DNA of 64,000 bases from Gnetum montanum. Lineage: Eukaryota > Streptophyta > Gnetopsida > Gnetales > Gnetaceae. Below the pieces are notes generated by a model. The model did no database searches. It saw only the letters and a program-made list of their open reading frames with translations, and was not told the origin of the DNA. Position numbers and translations under genes: made by a program. The stretch is taken from the NCBI GenBank assembly GCA_015680685.1, contig MNCI01002249.1, positions 782,424 through 846,423 of the forward strand. The letters are read 5' to 3'. This document shows, in pieces, positions 1 through 10,700 of this stretch; position 1 is the stretch's first letter, and each line of letters begins with the position of its first letter.

Positions 1-99
1 GACCGATGAGATGAACTGTTTTCATATTGATTGCTAATGTTTGGTTTTTACCTTTAAGTTACATTGTTGATACTAAGGTATGTTCTTTTGATATGGCAG

Positions 100-219
100 G
101 CACTGAGATCACTTCATCCATCCATCCATCGAGTCTATGGTTTCCCTTGGCTTGGACATGTACAATTCCCTTCCGATAAGAACTTTAACGAACTGGTGAC
201 TGGGCATTTCTCAAACTAA
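100..219 (+). CDS. Possible terminal exon of an unknown gene or element
   Basis: A 40-codon frame, ALRSLHPSIHRVYGFPWLGH through VTGHFSN and a TAA at 217-219, begins directly after a good acceptor (gatatggcag). An AATAAA-rich stretch (caataaaaataaag) follows near 358-371. I do not recognise the protein. It lies about 1.4 kb before the LTR at 1638, so it could be a fragment of host gene carried in the element, a host gene ending here, or chance. Confidence 0.25.
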   Translation, partial: ALRSLHPSIHRVYGFPWLGHVQFPSDKNFNELVTGHFSN

Positions 220-1637
220 GGAAGGACTCAAGGATTGCAAAGGGTGTGACTTCAAAGGAACTTGGTGCTTTTGTGTTGGTCATTCACTTGGGTTCTTGGT
301 TGTTTTCTTCTTGAATTTTCTTACCGTTCCGATGTTACCCAATAATCGGAAGCTGAGGCAATAAAAATAAAGAAGTCTTTGCACGGTGTGGTCCCCACAC
401 ATAAAAACACAAAACACAAAAAAAAAAAAAAACAAACCAAAGTGAGGATTCAAAGCACACCCCTTAGACGAAATAAAATTTGGGCTACAAGCACTGGTTA
501 TGAAACCAAAGTGTTCCCTCTAACTAAGGCCCTTCTTGCTTTCCATTCTCTCCTGTGTTTCGTCGAAATGGTGGTGGCTCTTTGAAGATGCATCCTTGTT
601 ATCCAAGTGGATGATTTAGCCAAATGCATTGATGCGAAGTCACTGGAAGTGGTTAGTTTGAGCCCAGAGTTGGAATGAGATTCGCCAAGTCACATTAATC
701 ATAAAACACACAAGGGGTTGTATACCACCTTGTTCTTGGGATTCCATTCCACTTCTCTTCTTTCCATCCTTCTCTCCATTGTTCACCTCATTGCCAGTTG
801 TATCATTAGTGTATATACTTTGGTTGATGCATTATTTTCTTTTTGGTAAATTCTTCCGGTTAAGACTTTAACTCTTGTTCCAAAGGACATTCCCAGAGCC
901 TACGTACTCTTTGAATGTGGGATTGTCAGGGCATTAAGGGCATGAGCCTACTTTGGGGAGGACCCACTGACATTCCTATTTGGACCATTAGTTAACTTCT
1001 TTTCCTTAACATTTTACAATTAATTTTCAGTTTTGTTCATTTCCATCTTGACCCCCATGTTCGATTTTTCTCCTAAGCCCCAGATTTTTTCATTTTTCTT
1101 CCTAACCCCTACACCTTCGGTAGTCATCATTTACATTTTCCCAAATCCATATCAGCCATACCACAACCTAGCCAATGAACCTAAACCGAAGCAAGGTATT
1201 GTTTACTTAATGATTCAATTACCCTTGCTAATATATGATTGTGTTGTGTGTGTAGATGGCAATCATGCAACAACGGAATGGATCTGGAGCAACCACTTGG
1301 AATGGAGCAGCGCTGAAGCAGCTATGCAAGGAGCAGAATTGATAATGCGCTTACGGATGGACAACAGAAGGCGCAATCTAGGCGTTGGCAGCAGCAAGAC
1401 TCTTCTCTCTTCTTCTCTTCTATTCTCTCTCCCCTTTTCTCTCAGCTGCCAAATGTGGCCTGATTTCATTGTAATAAGGTGTTCACACTTGTTGTCATGA
1501 ACACCAGTTGTGTCAAGTCTTGTAATAATGAACCGTTCACATGTCATTCCATTAGTTCCATTCCCCTCAATAATCCCATACCTACCTGATATCATTGTAA
1601 GGAACTCGAGGACGAGTTTTCATCCAGTCATGGGGGT
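220..1637 (+). mobile_element. 3' internal region of a Gypsy-type LTR retrotransposon, with polypurine tract
   Basis: The end of this stretch reads ggaactcgaggacgagtttt, then a purine-rich catgggggta just before the LTR. A gaactcgaggacgag block followed by a polypurine tract is the usual 3' end of plant Ty3/Gypsy polyprotein genes. No long coding frame survives, so only the 3' tail is visible. The left limit is uncertain. Confidence 0.6.
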
Positions 1638-1923
1638 ACGATGAGACGCAGATTACGCGATATCGTGGTCGATGTGATATCGCATCCCCTGCGATATCGC
1701 GTACGCAATATCACGTCTTTCCCTGCGATATCGTGTACGCGATATCGCGGCCCGCCTCCATATCTATAAATAAGAGGCAAAATTCCCCTCATTTCTCATC
1801 CTAGGCATAAAGTAGCGAAGCTCTGGCGAATTGATCACCCCAAAGATAGAATATTTTCCATGTGCCCGCAGTAGGAGTCCCCCAAGTGAACGGTTCTTTA
1901 TTCGAGCAGCTTTGTACCTGAAC
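1638..1923 (+). mobile_element. Partial 3' LTR (family with GCGATATCGC palindromes), cut at a contig join
   Basis: About 286 bp homologous to 55373-55635. Both have a cluster of GCGATATCGC-like palindromes, a TATA box (ctataaataagagg, near 1764-1777), then the shared gtagcgaagctctggc, catgtgcccgcagtaggagt and tctttattcgagcagctt. This copy shows many C-to-T and G-to-A changes in CpG sites of the palindromes, as expected for an older methylated copy. It ends at the N at 1924. Confidence 0.85.
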
Positions 1924-1924
1924 N

Positions 1925-2827
1925 ATGCCATGAATAAAGAAAAGATTTTGTATGAATGGGTTGCTTATTCTTTGCCCATTGTGTAAACTCTTGTGCAGAC
2001 ATCTTCAACAAAGCCTTTGGGTCTCCTCCATCCTATGAATATAGGGGGTGTTTGCTCTTATTTTCACTTTGGGCCAAGGAAGAGTAGACTATGCTAGTTG
2101 GAGGGATGAGAGTTGAGGAGAGGAAAGAAAGAGTGGTTGCTCCTTGTTTATTCTCAGTCATCTCTTGGGCTATCTTGAGTGTTCTTGTGGGCTCTTTGGA
2201 GGTGGATTTTGCTATTGATGTCGAAGACTTTTTGGGACTAATTTTTAGGGAGTGTTTGGCTAATTTAAGAGACTTCTTTCTCTGATTTTGTGAGCAGATT
2301 TTGGCAGCACCTTGGACCTACAATTTGAAGTTGATTTCTTGAGGCAATTGGCTAGACAAATGATGAGTGGCGAGGTACCCCTACACTCAACCATACGAAT
2401 ACGAGCGTGTATGCGCGATCCGGTCGAACTCTGCAGACTAAATGCCTTAACNATCTGCTCACAAAATCAGAGAAAGAAGTCTCTTAAATTAGCCAAACAC
2501 TCCCTAAAAATTAGTCCCAAAAAGTCTTCGACATCAATAGCAAAATCCACCTCCAAAGAGCCCACAAGAACACTCAAGATAGCCCAAGAGATGACTGAGA
2601 ATAAACAAGGAGCAACCACTCTTTCTTTCCTCTCCTCAACTCTCATCCCTCCAACTAGCATAGTCTACTCTTCCTTGGCCCAAAGTGAAAATAAGAGCAA
2701 ACACCCCCTATATTCATAGGATGGAGGAGACCCAAAGGCTTTGTTGAAGATGTCTGCACAAGAGTTTACACAATGGGCAAAGAATAAGCAACCCATTCAT
2801 ACAAAATCTTTTCTTTATTCATGGCAT
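1925..2827. repeat. Perfect-looking inverted duplication (375-bp arms) bounded by single Ns
   Basis: 1925-2299 is the reverse complement of 2453-2827; the arms begin and end within a base of the Ns at 1924 and 2452. The same 64-codon open frame therefore appears on both strands (2091-2285 plus, 2467-2661 minus). The pattern fits a contig joined in the wrong orientation next to the contig it overlaps. Neither frame should be taken as a gene. Confidence 0.85.
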
Positions 2828-3003
2828 CATTGCTACTTGACTTAGACAAGCAAGCTCTCCTGAGGGAGTAGACATGTGAAATTTGACAACACTTCCCATA
2901 GCCCTTATTAAGTGAGTCCTTTATTCTTTTTTCAACCATTAATATGAAGTGGACAATTTGCACATAAATAAAATAGATGCCATCATAAGCATATCATGGA
3001 GCA

Positions 3004-3771
3004 GACCAGAAATGAAACAACTTTATTGCAAAAATAATGTAGATTACAGTGCACTGGTCTAAACGTAGTTGTGGATCTGACACAAGGCGGACAAAGAGCC
3101 CCGGTGGATGCGGAGGGATAATGGTATGCCGATTTGAACTACAGGCACAGCGTGAAGGCTGTATGCTCAGCGTGCAGGGTTGAAGTCCAGCATATAGGAT
3201 GCAGGGTTCTGGATTTTCTCAGTGTGGGTTGCCCTCCTTCTAGCGGCATTTTCTGTACTGTCCGAAATCGTCGGTCTCTGGCTGGAATGAAACAGAAACC
3301 AAGAGATCCCCAGACAAGCACAGAAAACCCTACCTTCGCTTGAGGGCAAGCTGGAACGGATGAAGGTAGAGTACCTTGGGTGGTCCGCACACGGATCAGA
3401 CAAGGATTTCCCCAACGTATGCCAATACGCAATACGCTGGGTTATGCGTAAACAGCGTAATAAACATGAACTGGAATATAAGCGTGCAAGGAAACAAACA
3501 CAGAAGTAAACGAGAATAGGTGAAAACTGTAACAGATCTTGACCAGAAATGAAACAACTTTATTGCAAAAATAATGTAGATTACAGTGCACCGGTTTGAA
3601 CGCAGTTGTGGATCTGACACAAGGTGGACGAAGAGCCCCGATGGATGCGGAAGGATAATGGTGTGCCGGTTTGAATTGCAGGCACAGCGTGAAAGCTGTA
3701 TGCTCAGCGTGCAGGGTTGAAGTCCAGCGTATAGGATGCAGGGTTCTGGATTTTCTCAGTGTGGGTTGCCC
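3004..3771 (-). repeat. Duplicated LTR-like segment (231 bp, offset 537)
   Basis: 3004-3234 and 3541-3771 are direct copies with scattered mismatches. Read on the minus strand, each has a caataaag poly(A)-like signal at its downstream end (the ctttattg at about 3021-3028 and 3558-3565). A TATA-like tataaaaacc lies upstream near 3830-3839. This resembles the R-U5 part of an LTR present twice; the 3235-3540 spacer is unrelated to the sequence after the second copy. Confidence 0.55.
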
Positions 3772-3949
3772 GAATTTTTGCCAAGATGCCTCCAATTTTT
3801 CCAACCCTGATCTGGTCAAAAATCGGGGTTTTTATACAATTTTAGACGTTAGACTCGGATCTGAGAGGGGATGATTGGCTGTGGAGTGCTGGACTCTCGA
3901 GTCGGGTGACATGTGGTGCGTTGACTGAGTGCGAAAGAATGAAATTTTA

Positions 3950-4575
3950 TAAGTGTACAGCGTGCTGCACGCCAGCGTATACTGTTGTACGCCAGCATAT
4001 ACACGCTAGGCGTGTGAACTTGGTGTACAGACTTGACTAAAATAAAAGAAGTCATTTGGCCCTTGGATTTGAATTCGGATGTCACGAGAATGCTCTGTGG
4101 ATGTTCAGCTCAGTTGGCCTTGATCTGACACAGTTCTAGAGAGCTTTGATTAGTATACGTTGTGCTACACACTGGGCGTACACATTGTACATACTGGGCG
4201 TATACGCTAGACGTACTCGCTGCTCGTACACGCTGGGCGTGCAGGATGTACATGCTGGGCGTACACGTTGTTCGTACACGCTGGGCGTGCAGTATGTACA
4301 TGCTCAACGTATGAACTCCAAAGTGCATGATGTCGAGACCAAAATTTGACTTTCTAAAGCCCATGATGACACCTGATAATTGCTCTATTCCTGTGACTTG
4401 ATGCCTTGTACAAAATCTTGCTCTGAAGTGCTGTTTCCATGCCGTCTTTGGGATCGCATGCTAGACATACACGTCAGTCGTACGTGCTGAGCGTACATGT
4501 GAGGCATGCACGCTGGGGCGTGTACGCTGAGCGTATACGCCTAGCGTACACGCTCAACGTATACGCTCATACATT
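3950..4575 (-). repeat. Palindrome-rich array, TACGCnnnGCGTA type
   Basis: Many degenerate copies of tacacgctgggcgt, gtacacgc and tacgctgagcgta, densest at 4150-4310 and 4470-4570. In the minus direction the array lies upstream of the TATA-like box near 3830-3839, so it may be the U3 region of the same LTR. Frames through it (for example 4146-4349) are low-complexity and are not genes. Confidence 0.55.
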
Positions 4576-5739
4576 ACCTTCCCACATTCACTTTTCTCAG
4601 TGCCCCACCTTTTTGTTTGTTTTAAGTCACTTTTTTTTTATTTATATGGTATGAGGGTTTCTAATTTATTTTTTTCCTTTTATCTATTTTCACATTTCCC
4701 ATGATTTATTTAGTAAAAATCATTAATACTACACTTGTTAAGTTGGTCTTAATAAGCACAAACATGCCATAACTACCATACTAGAAATTAATATTTTGAT
4801 TGAATCAAGGAAAATGTGGTCCCACCTTGTAACTAATTATAGATCCATACTCTAGGTGTAAATCTTAGTTAGTTTACCAAATTTGAGTGCGATCTATCAA
4901 CTTTGAATTTTGATGTATTTTAACTAATTAAATATTTAAAAAATTATAACTAAACGTCAAGATAAACCATGAATCCACATTAGGTAAATTTTCTAATATT
5001 ATTTTACAATAATGCTAGACTTTGCAATGCTCATTCATTAATAAAATATAATTTTTAAAAATTAAAATTATAAAATTTAGAAATAAATAGTAATCTTGCT
5101 TATATCACCCAAACAAAGGTCTGCATATTATTAAGAAGTATTAGTCACATCTACAAATATATATAAGCTTTAAAACAAATTAAAGTCTACGTATTTAATA
5201 GAGTCTAAGGTCACATGTATAAATGTGGGGCATTACAAAATTTCACTTTGTGGTTAAATGATAGTGTAAAAACATAACATTCAAGTCATTCATGCAATGA
5301 AATATTTTTATTATTTTATACTTGTTGATCATGTCTAAGTGGATACCAAGTTTTGATGTTCAATTGGAAGAATATTCTAAAGTTGCATGTTTTATCAAAC
5401 TATTTAATAATTTGTTGATTTTTTAAAGGGCATAGTAGCAAATTGTTAGCCCTTTTAATCCCATTAAGAATATAGAATCTATTTCTACATGATTTGGTTC
5501 TCTAGGTGGTTTTCTCCTACATAAGAACTCAAGTGAGTTGGGTAACTTATTCAATGGTAAGGTTGTATAATTGAGTAGACATCTCTTAAATTAGAAAGTT
5601 TTTTCTTTTCCATGCTTTTAGTGTTTTCACACTGTTAAGAATGTAAAGTATTATTTTTTTAAATGCTTATTATCAATATTATTTTTATTTTTGGGGTCTA
5701 ATACTTATACCCCCACTCATCCCCCACCCCACCCCTACA

Positions 5740-5832
5740 TTTTAAAAAAATACACATAATTTGAATTAGCAACATCTTGCCTACAAATCCTTGTCTAACA
5801 ATTAGCTAACCACTTGAGCCACCTCTTATTGG
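5740..5832 (-). repeat. tRNA-derived SINE remnant
   Basis: On the minus strand it reads gtggctcaagtggttagct, which resembles a tRNA A box, then gacaaggatttgtaggcaag in the B-box position. Too diverged to assign to a family. Confidence 0.4.
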
Positions 5833-6210
5833 CAAGCTAAAAGAAACACTACCTTACTAAAGGGTAATCTTAAAGGAGATGTACATGATCCAACCTAATG
5901 GCTTTGTCATTGAAAGTTATAATAATTTGGTCTACAAACAAAAGTTTATCAATGAACATCACTAGAAATTACAAACATTAGTATATCAAAATTAATGAGT
6001 CTATGTTTTAGTATGGCTTCATACAATCTCTTGTAGTTTATAGTGTAGAACATAAATGTTTTGAAAGATGATGTCAACAACCTTCCAAACATCCTACTAG
6101 TGTATGCCAATAACACCACTACCACTCTTTCATGCAACAAGATGATACTAAAAGTGGTTAGATTTATTCTAACTATGCATTTTAACATCTCAACTATTCA
6201 AACTTCACCT

Positions 6211-6465
6211 ACTTTTAGCTCCTACCTCTAATTTAACACTTTCTTGATTCAACCCATGATGTTATAGCTATCTTTTCTAAGTTACCATCTATTTACAATT
6301 TGTTATTCATACTTTTAGCTCCTACCTCTAATTTAACACTTTCTTCATTCAACCCATGATGTTATAGCTATCTTTTCTAAGTTACCATCTATTTACAATT
6401 TGTTATTTAGTATAGCTAGCTTTTCTAAGTTACTATTTGTTTACAATTTGCTATTTAATAGTTAC
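6211..6465 (+). repeat. Tandem duplication, 100-bp unit, two full copies plus a partial third
   Basis: 6211-6310 and 6311-6410 both start acttttagctcctacctcta and differ at only a few positions. A third, partial unit (tagctagcttttctaagtta) follows to about 6465. Confidence 0.85.
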
Positions 6466-7534
6466 CTGACACATAACTTTTAATAGTTTTCATATCATTT
6501 CATGAAATTACATTTTTTTAAATTACTGAAAAACTTTAACTTGTCTTGAAAGGTCATACTTTTCTTCCTAAATAATCACATCAATTTGTTATGAATGTAG
6601 ACACACAGTCATTTTGTTAGCATAACGTGTTAAATACAAAAGTATAATCCTTGAAAATGTAAATTGAAAGTGATTATTGGCGATGCTGTTATCAATTTTC
6701 GGGTTAAAACAAAAGTGAAATTCGGAGTAAATAACTCCAGCAATCTTGGCATCCAAGTGTTTTTAAAAATTGAATTTGTTGGATCTTACAGGTCAAAAAG
6801 AAATTCAGGCTTCATATTCATAAACTCCAAGACTCAACAAAAGAAGGAACCTATTACGTATTTTCAAATATAAAAAGCCATCATTCTGAAAATAATAATA
6901 ATAATAGAATATAGCACAACTTTTGTATATCTAAATTAAACAATTTCTGCCCATCTCCTACCTTTCCCATTCTTCACCTTACATTTAAGAAAACAAACAA
7001 GTTTTGCAGATCTCACATCAGACTATATTTTCCAACTCTTTAAAAAAAATTTTGATTTTATTAATAATAAATTTTCCTTCTAGGTTTTATCCCTCGATCA
7101 TTTATTTATATTTTTCTTTTCTTTCCCTCCTATCTTTCCTATTCTATATGTGCAATAATGTCCAAGATATAAAATTTATGCACATTCACGGATAAAAATG
7201 CAGCAAACCCTATTAACAATTCTCTTGAAAAGTTTGACGTATGCATGCTACTACGTTTTAAAAAATTGAAGATTTGCGGTGTAGATGCGATCGAACTTGA
7301 CAGTATAAAAAATGCAACAACCCACAAGGATCTATCAATAACATAATCAGCCATTATAATTGCACATTTCAGGTTATTATTGAAATCTTACTCTGAATAG
7401 TAACTGAAACAACATTTATAGATTACTGGAACCAGCATTCAAAATGCAGTGTCGGAAAATTGGATCAGAAACCAAAAACACCTTGACAAAGAACATATAC
7501 ATTAATCAATGCAAACCAAAAATCAAACTTGTCG

Positions 7535-7717
7535 TTATGCCTTCATGGCATCTTCTATCCTGCTTAATGACTTTTTGAGAATTAGCTTTGCAGATTGATC
7601 CTTTTCTGTATCATGCAGTTGTAACAGGACATCATATTGCCCTTGTTCAATCTGTAGCCGGAACTGGTAATATACACTGATCATATCCAGCAAGCACTCA
7701 CTTGCTCCAACATGCAC
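7535..7717 (-). CDS. ECM29: ECM29 exon w26, terminal exon with stop
   Basis: A 183-nt last exon, VHVGASECLLDMISVYYQFR to SRIEDAMKA, then TAA at 7535-7537. Acceptor ccttttcag|GT, phase 0. It is 4.8 kb from exon w25. Downstream on the minus strand the DNA is AT-rich; no single canonical AATAAA stands out, so the 3' end is not placed. Confidence 0.94.
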   Translation of the reverse strand: MHVGASECLLDMISVYYQFRLQIEQGQYDVLLQLHDTEKDQSAKLILKKSLSRIEDAMKA

Positions 7718-10700
7718 CTGAAAAGGAAAAACAAAACAAAACAAAAAGATTTTAAAAAATAGAATAATGTTTTCAGTTTGATCTACTTCTCAATAAAAAA
7801 GACATTCTATGATATAAAATGTGCAACAGGACTGTATGGCAGCAAAGGGACAGACACAGAGAGACTGTAATTCAGATCTCTCATTTTTCTAGGTCACCTT
7901 CCAACAGAGGCAATTATGAATTTTACTTATTTTCTAAGAATAATTTTCCAAATATTGAAAACGAAAACATAAGTAATGCCTTATTTCAGAAAATGCATTT
8001 ATTATACACATCATACACTTCTGCACCACATGGTGAAGTATTCCTTGCAATCAAACATCTTATAAAGCATGACTGGATTCAGTGGCAATTTTTTATACTG
8101 CTTTCACATTTCTCTACGTTTTAAAAAAATTTCTTCAAAGTCTTCTACACTAAAATTAAAAAGAACTTTTCTAGATATACCGTACAAAGACATCATTACT
8201 GCTATGTGTAAACTGAGGCCCTCTCAATGAAGTGGTGGTAATATGCATATTACTCTTAAAGGTAATGTAACAATATAACATCGTATACAAGATCTGGTAC
8301 ATGAATTTTGTAAAATCCATATATCTCTCTTAATCCTGCAAGGTGCAATATCCATTTTTAATTTTAGATATGTAAGTTTTAGTAATGAGAGATCATCATT
8401 TGGAGTGATGATAAGGTGCTTGTTTCTCAAGTCATAAGCCCTGTGTTTGATCTTGGGTGCAGCTACTCAAAAAAGGTTAGGCTTTCACTCATCCATCGAC
8501 CCTCCCATGACCTGCCTTGGTGGAATGAGCACTGAGCCTTTAGGTGATGATCCTTCGATATGTAAGTTTCAGTAATGTTCTTTACAAAATTACTTCTATT
8601 ATTCTAAAGTCTTAGAATAGAATGGCTAAAAATGGCATGTCATCCATCAATGTAGGCAAATTCTACATCAAACTTATGTAGGCCCATGAAATTTTTAATT
8701 CTGCAACTAAAAAAGAAAAGAAAATAAAATGAAACAAAAACATTTAATTAAGCTTAAAATTGACCCAAGCAAAGCTTACTACATTGGTGCTTATGTCCAG
8801 AAGAGTGTTCAATCATCCTTTTTTACCATGGCTATAAGATTACAATTAATTTGAAGTTGTCTTCATTTAAAAAACAAAAGGTAGTTGAGAGACTAGCAAA
8901 ATTAGAATGTGCTTTTCTTTAGAAGTCTGGATAAGGGAAAAAAGTTGATATGTTAAATTAGGATGCAGTCTATTACCCTATGGGAATGTAGCAGACTCAG
9001 ACTTAAAGCTACATTACTTCAATATGGCCGTCTTGAGAAAACTGAGCATAGATAATTATGGCACGACAATGTTGTCTAAGTTAAAAGTGATGAGGGAAAA
9101 ATATTTATACTAAACCTAAAAATTTTTACAGGGAGTGTATATTATTAGGTCTTTAGTAATATGGAAATAACTTAATAAAGAGGAAGGTGAGACTTCGTTA
9201 TGACAAAATAAACAATCATACCAAGTAACAAAGGCTTATGATACTTTTACACAAGCCAAATAAATAAAGAAGCTATTCATTAGAAAAAAGTGGGCTTCAT
9301 TCCCGAAGTTCTATCTATTTTATAAAGTGGCAAGGAAAAATTTTAATTATAAATAATTTGATGAAATCATGATGACTGATGGTTAAAAATGGTTTTTTTT
9401 TAAATTAAAGAATGCTTGGGAGGATGAAAATCATATCTTCACAAATTCCCCTATTGCTCATACTTTGAACAAGTTTAACTACCTACCAATCAACATTTCA
9501 AAATGCCAAAATCTTTACAAGATCTTGCAGCATCTTGGACTTGGATTTGTAGAACAATGTACAAATAAAAGCTGCAAAAGTTTGCTAGTACATGTGATCC
9601 TTGAACTTTGGAATTAAAGAAATATTCATACTTTTGAAGAAAATATAAAGAAATATAAATAAAATATGGTGGTGGCTAGCATGAACAGTTGGAATGAATA
9701 TGTGAAATATGGAATATTTTTTGATAGACTGGGCATTTGATTCTAAGGTTATGAATGGATTCGTACCCTGAGATGATTATTCAATATTTTGTATTATCAC
9801 CATGCTTATTTTTGATAACTCACGTAATAAAACATTGATATATCACAAGTATGTATCTCTGATTTATTTTATGAATAAAATTTTTCTTTTTACCTGCTGA
9901 AAACAATTGTAATGTTACTATATCTATTACATGTATAAAAGTGGTCAAATACTAATTTATGCCACCTTTATTTAAGGCAACATTGGTCGAGACAATGAGA
10001 TCCTATAGCAACTTTTTTTAATGATCATGGTTGAAACTTTAAGATGCTTGGTTAAAGAAGAAGAGATTAAAGGGATTATAACAGCTCATGATTTATACAT
10101 GTGCAATTCATTGATGACACTTTATCTTCCTTGAAGCTGAAAAAAGATGCATCTAAAATGTTAAAGAGGTGTGGGATAATTTATCCCAAGTTTCAAGATT
10201 AAAAATTAATTTTGATTAAAAAACATTTTCTTGCCTTTTCATCCTTTAGAGATAAGAATTAAAATATTTCAAATGTGTTAAATCGTGAGTGGGCTAATTT
10301 TCGAGGCAAATATTGAACATATTACCTTTATGTTTGGGAAAAGAAAAGTCAGAATCATAGAACGGTGTTTTAGAAAGGATAACTTTGAGATTAGCAGGCT
10401 GCCAAGGAAAGTTTCTTATTATGGCCAGAAGAATACAATTAATCCATAGCTATATTCAATATGTTCTACTATGTTTACTTTCATGTCTTTGGACTACAAA
10501 AGAGGTAGTGAAGAGGCTTGAAAAATTAGAATGTGGTTTTCTTTGGCAGGATTCAGAAAAAAAATTTATTAAATTGGGATACAGTTTATCATCCATTGGA
10601 ATGTGGTGGACTTAGACGTAAAAAATTACATTATTTGAATATAGCTTTTTCTTTTTTCCTTTTCCTTTTCCTTTTTCTTTTCTTTTCTTTTTATTTTTTG

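Larger units (their letters stand above)
4600..7534. other. AT-rich intergenic DNA downstream of ECM29
   Basis: No convincing coding sequence; the few short frames lack family features or splice support. It contains a tRNA-like SINE remnant (5740-5832) and a 100-bp tandem repeat (6211-6410). The ECM29 3' UTR must occupy the part nearest 7534. Confidence 0.6.

Noticed and set aside
2091-2661. The same 64-residue open frame on both strands (2091-2285 plus, 2467-2661 minus)
   Set aside because: It is a by-product of the inverted duplication flanked by Ns; no domain and no gene structure.
4110-4364. Repetitive peptide frames over the TACGC/GCGTA array
   Set aside because: Both strands give open frames because of the repeat composition; no conserved protein features.
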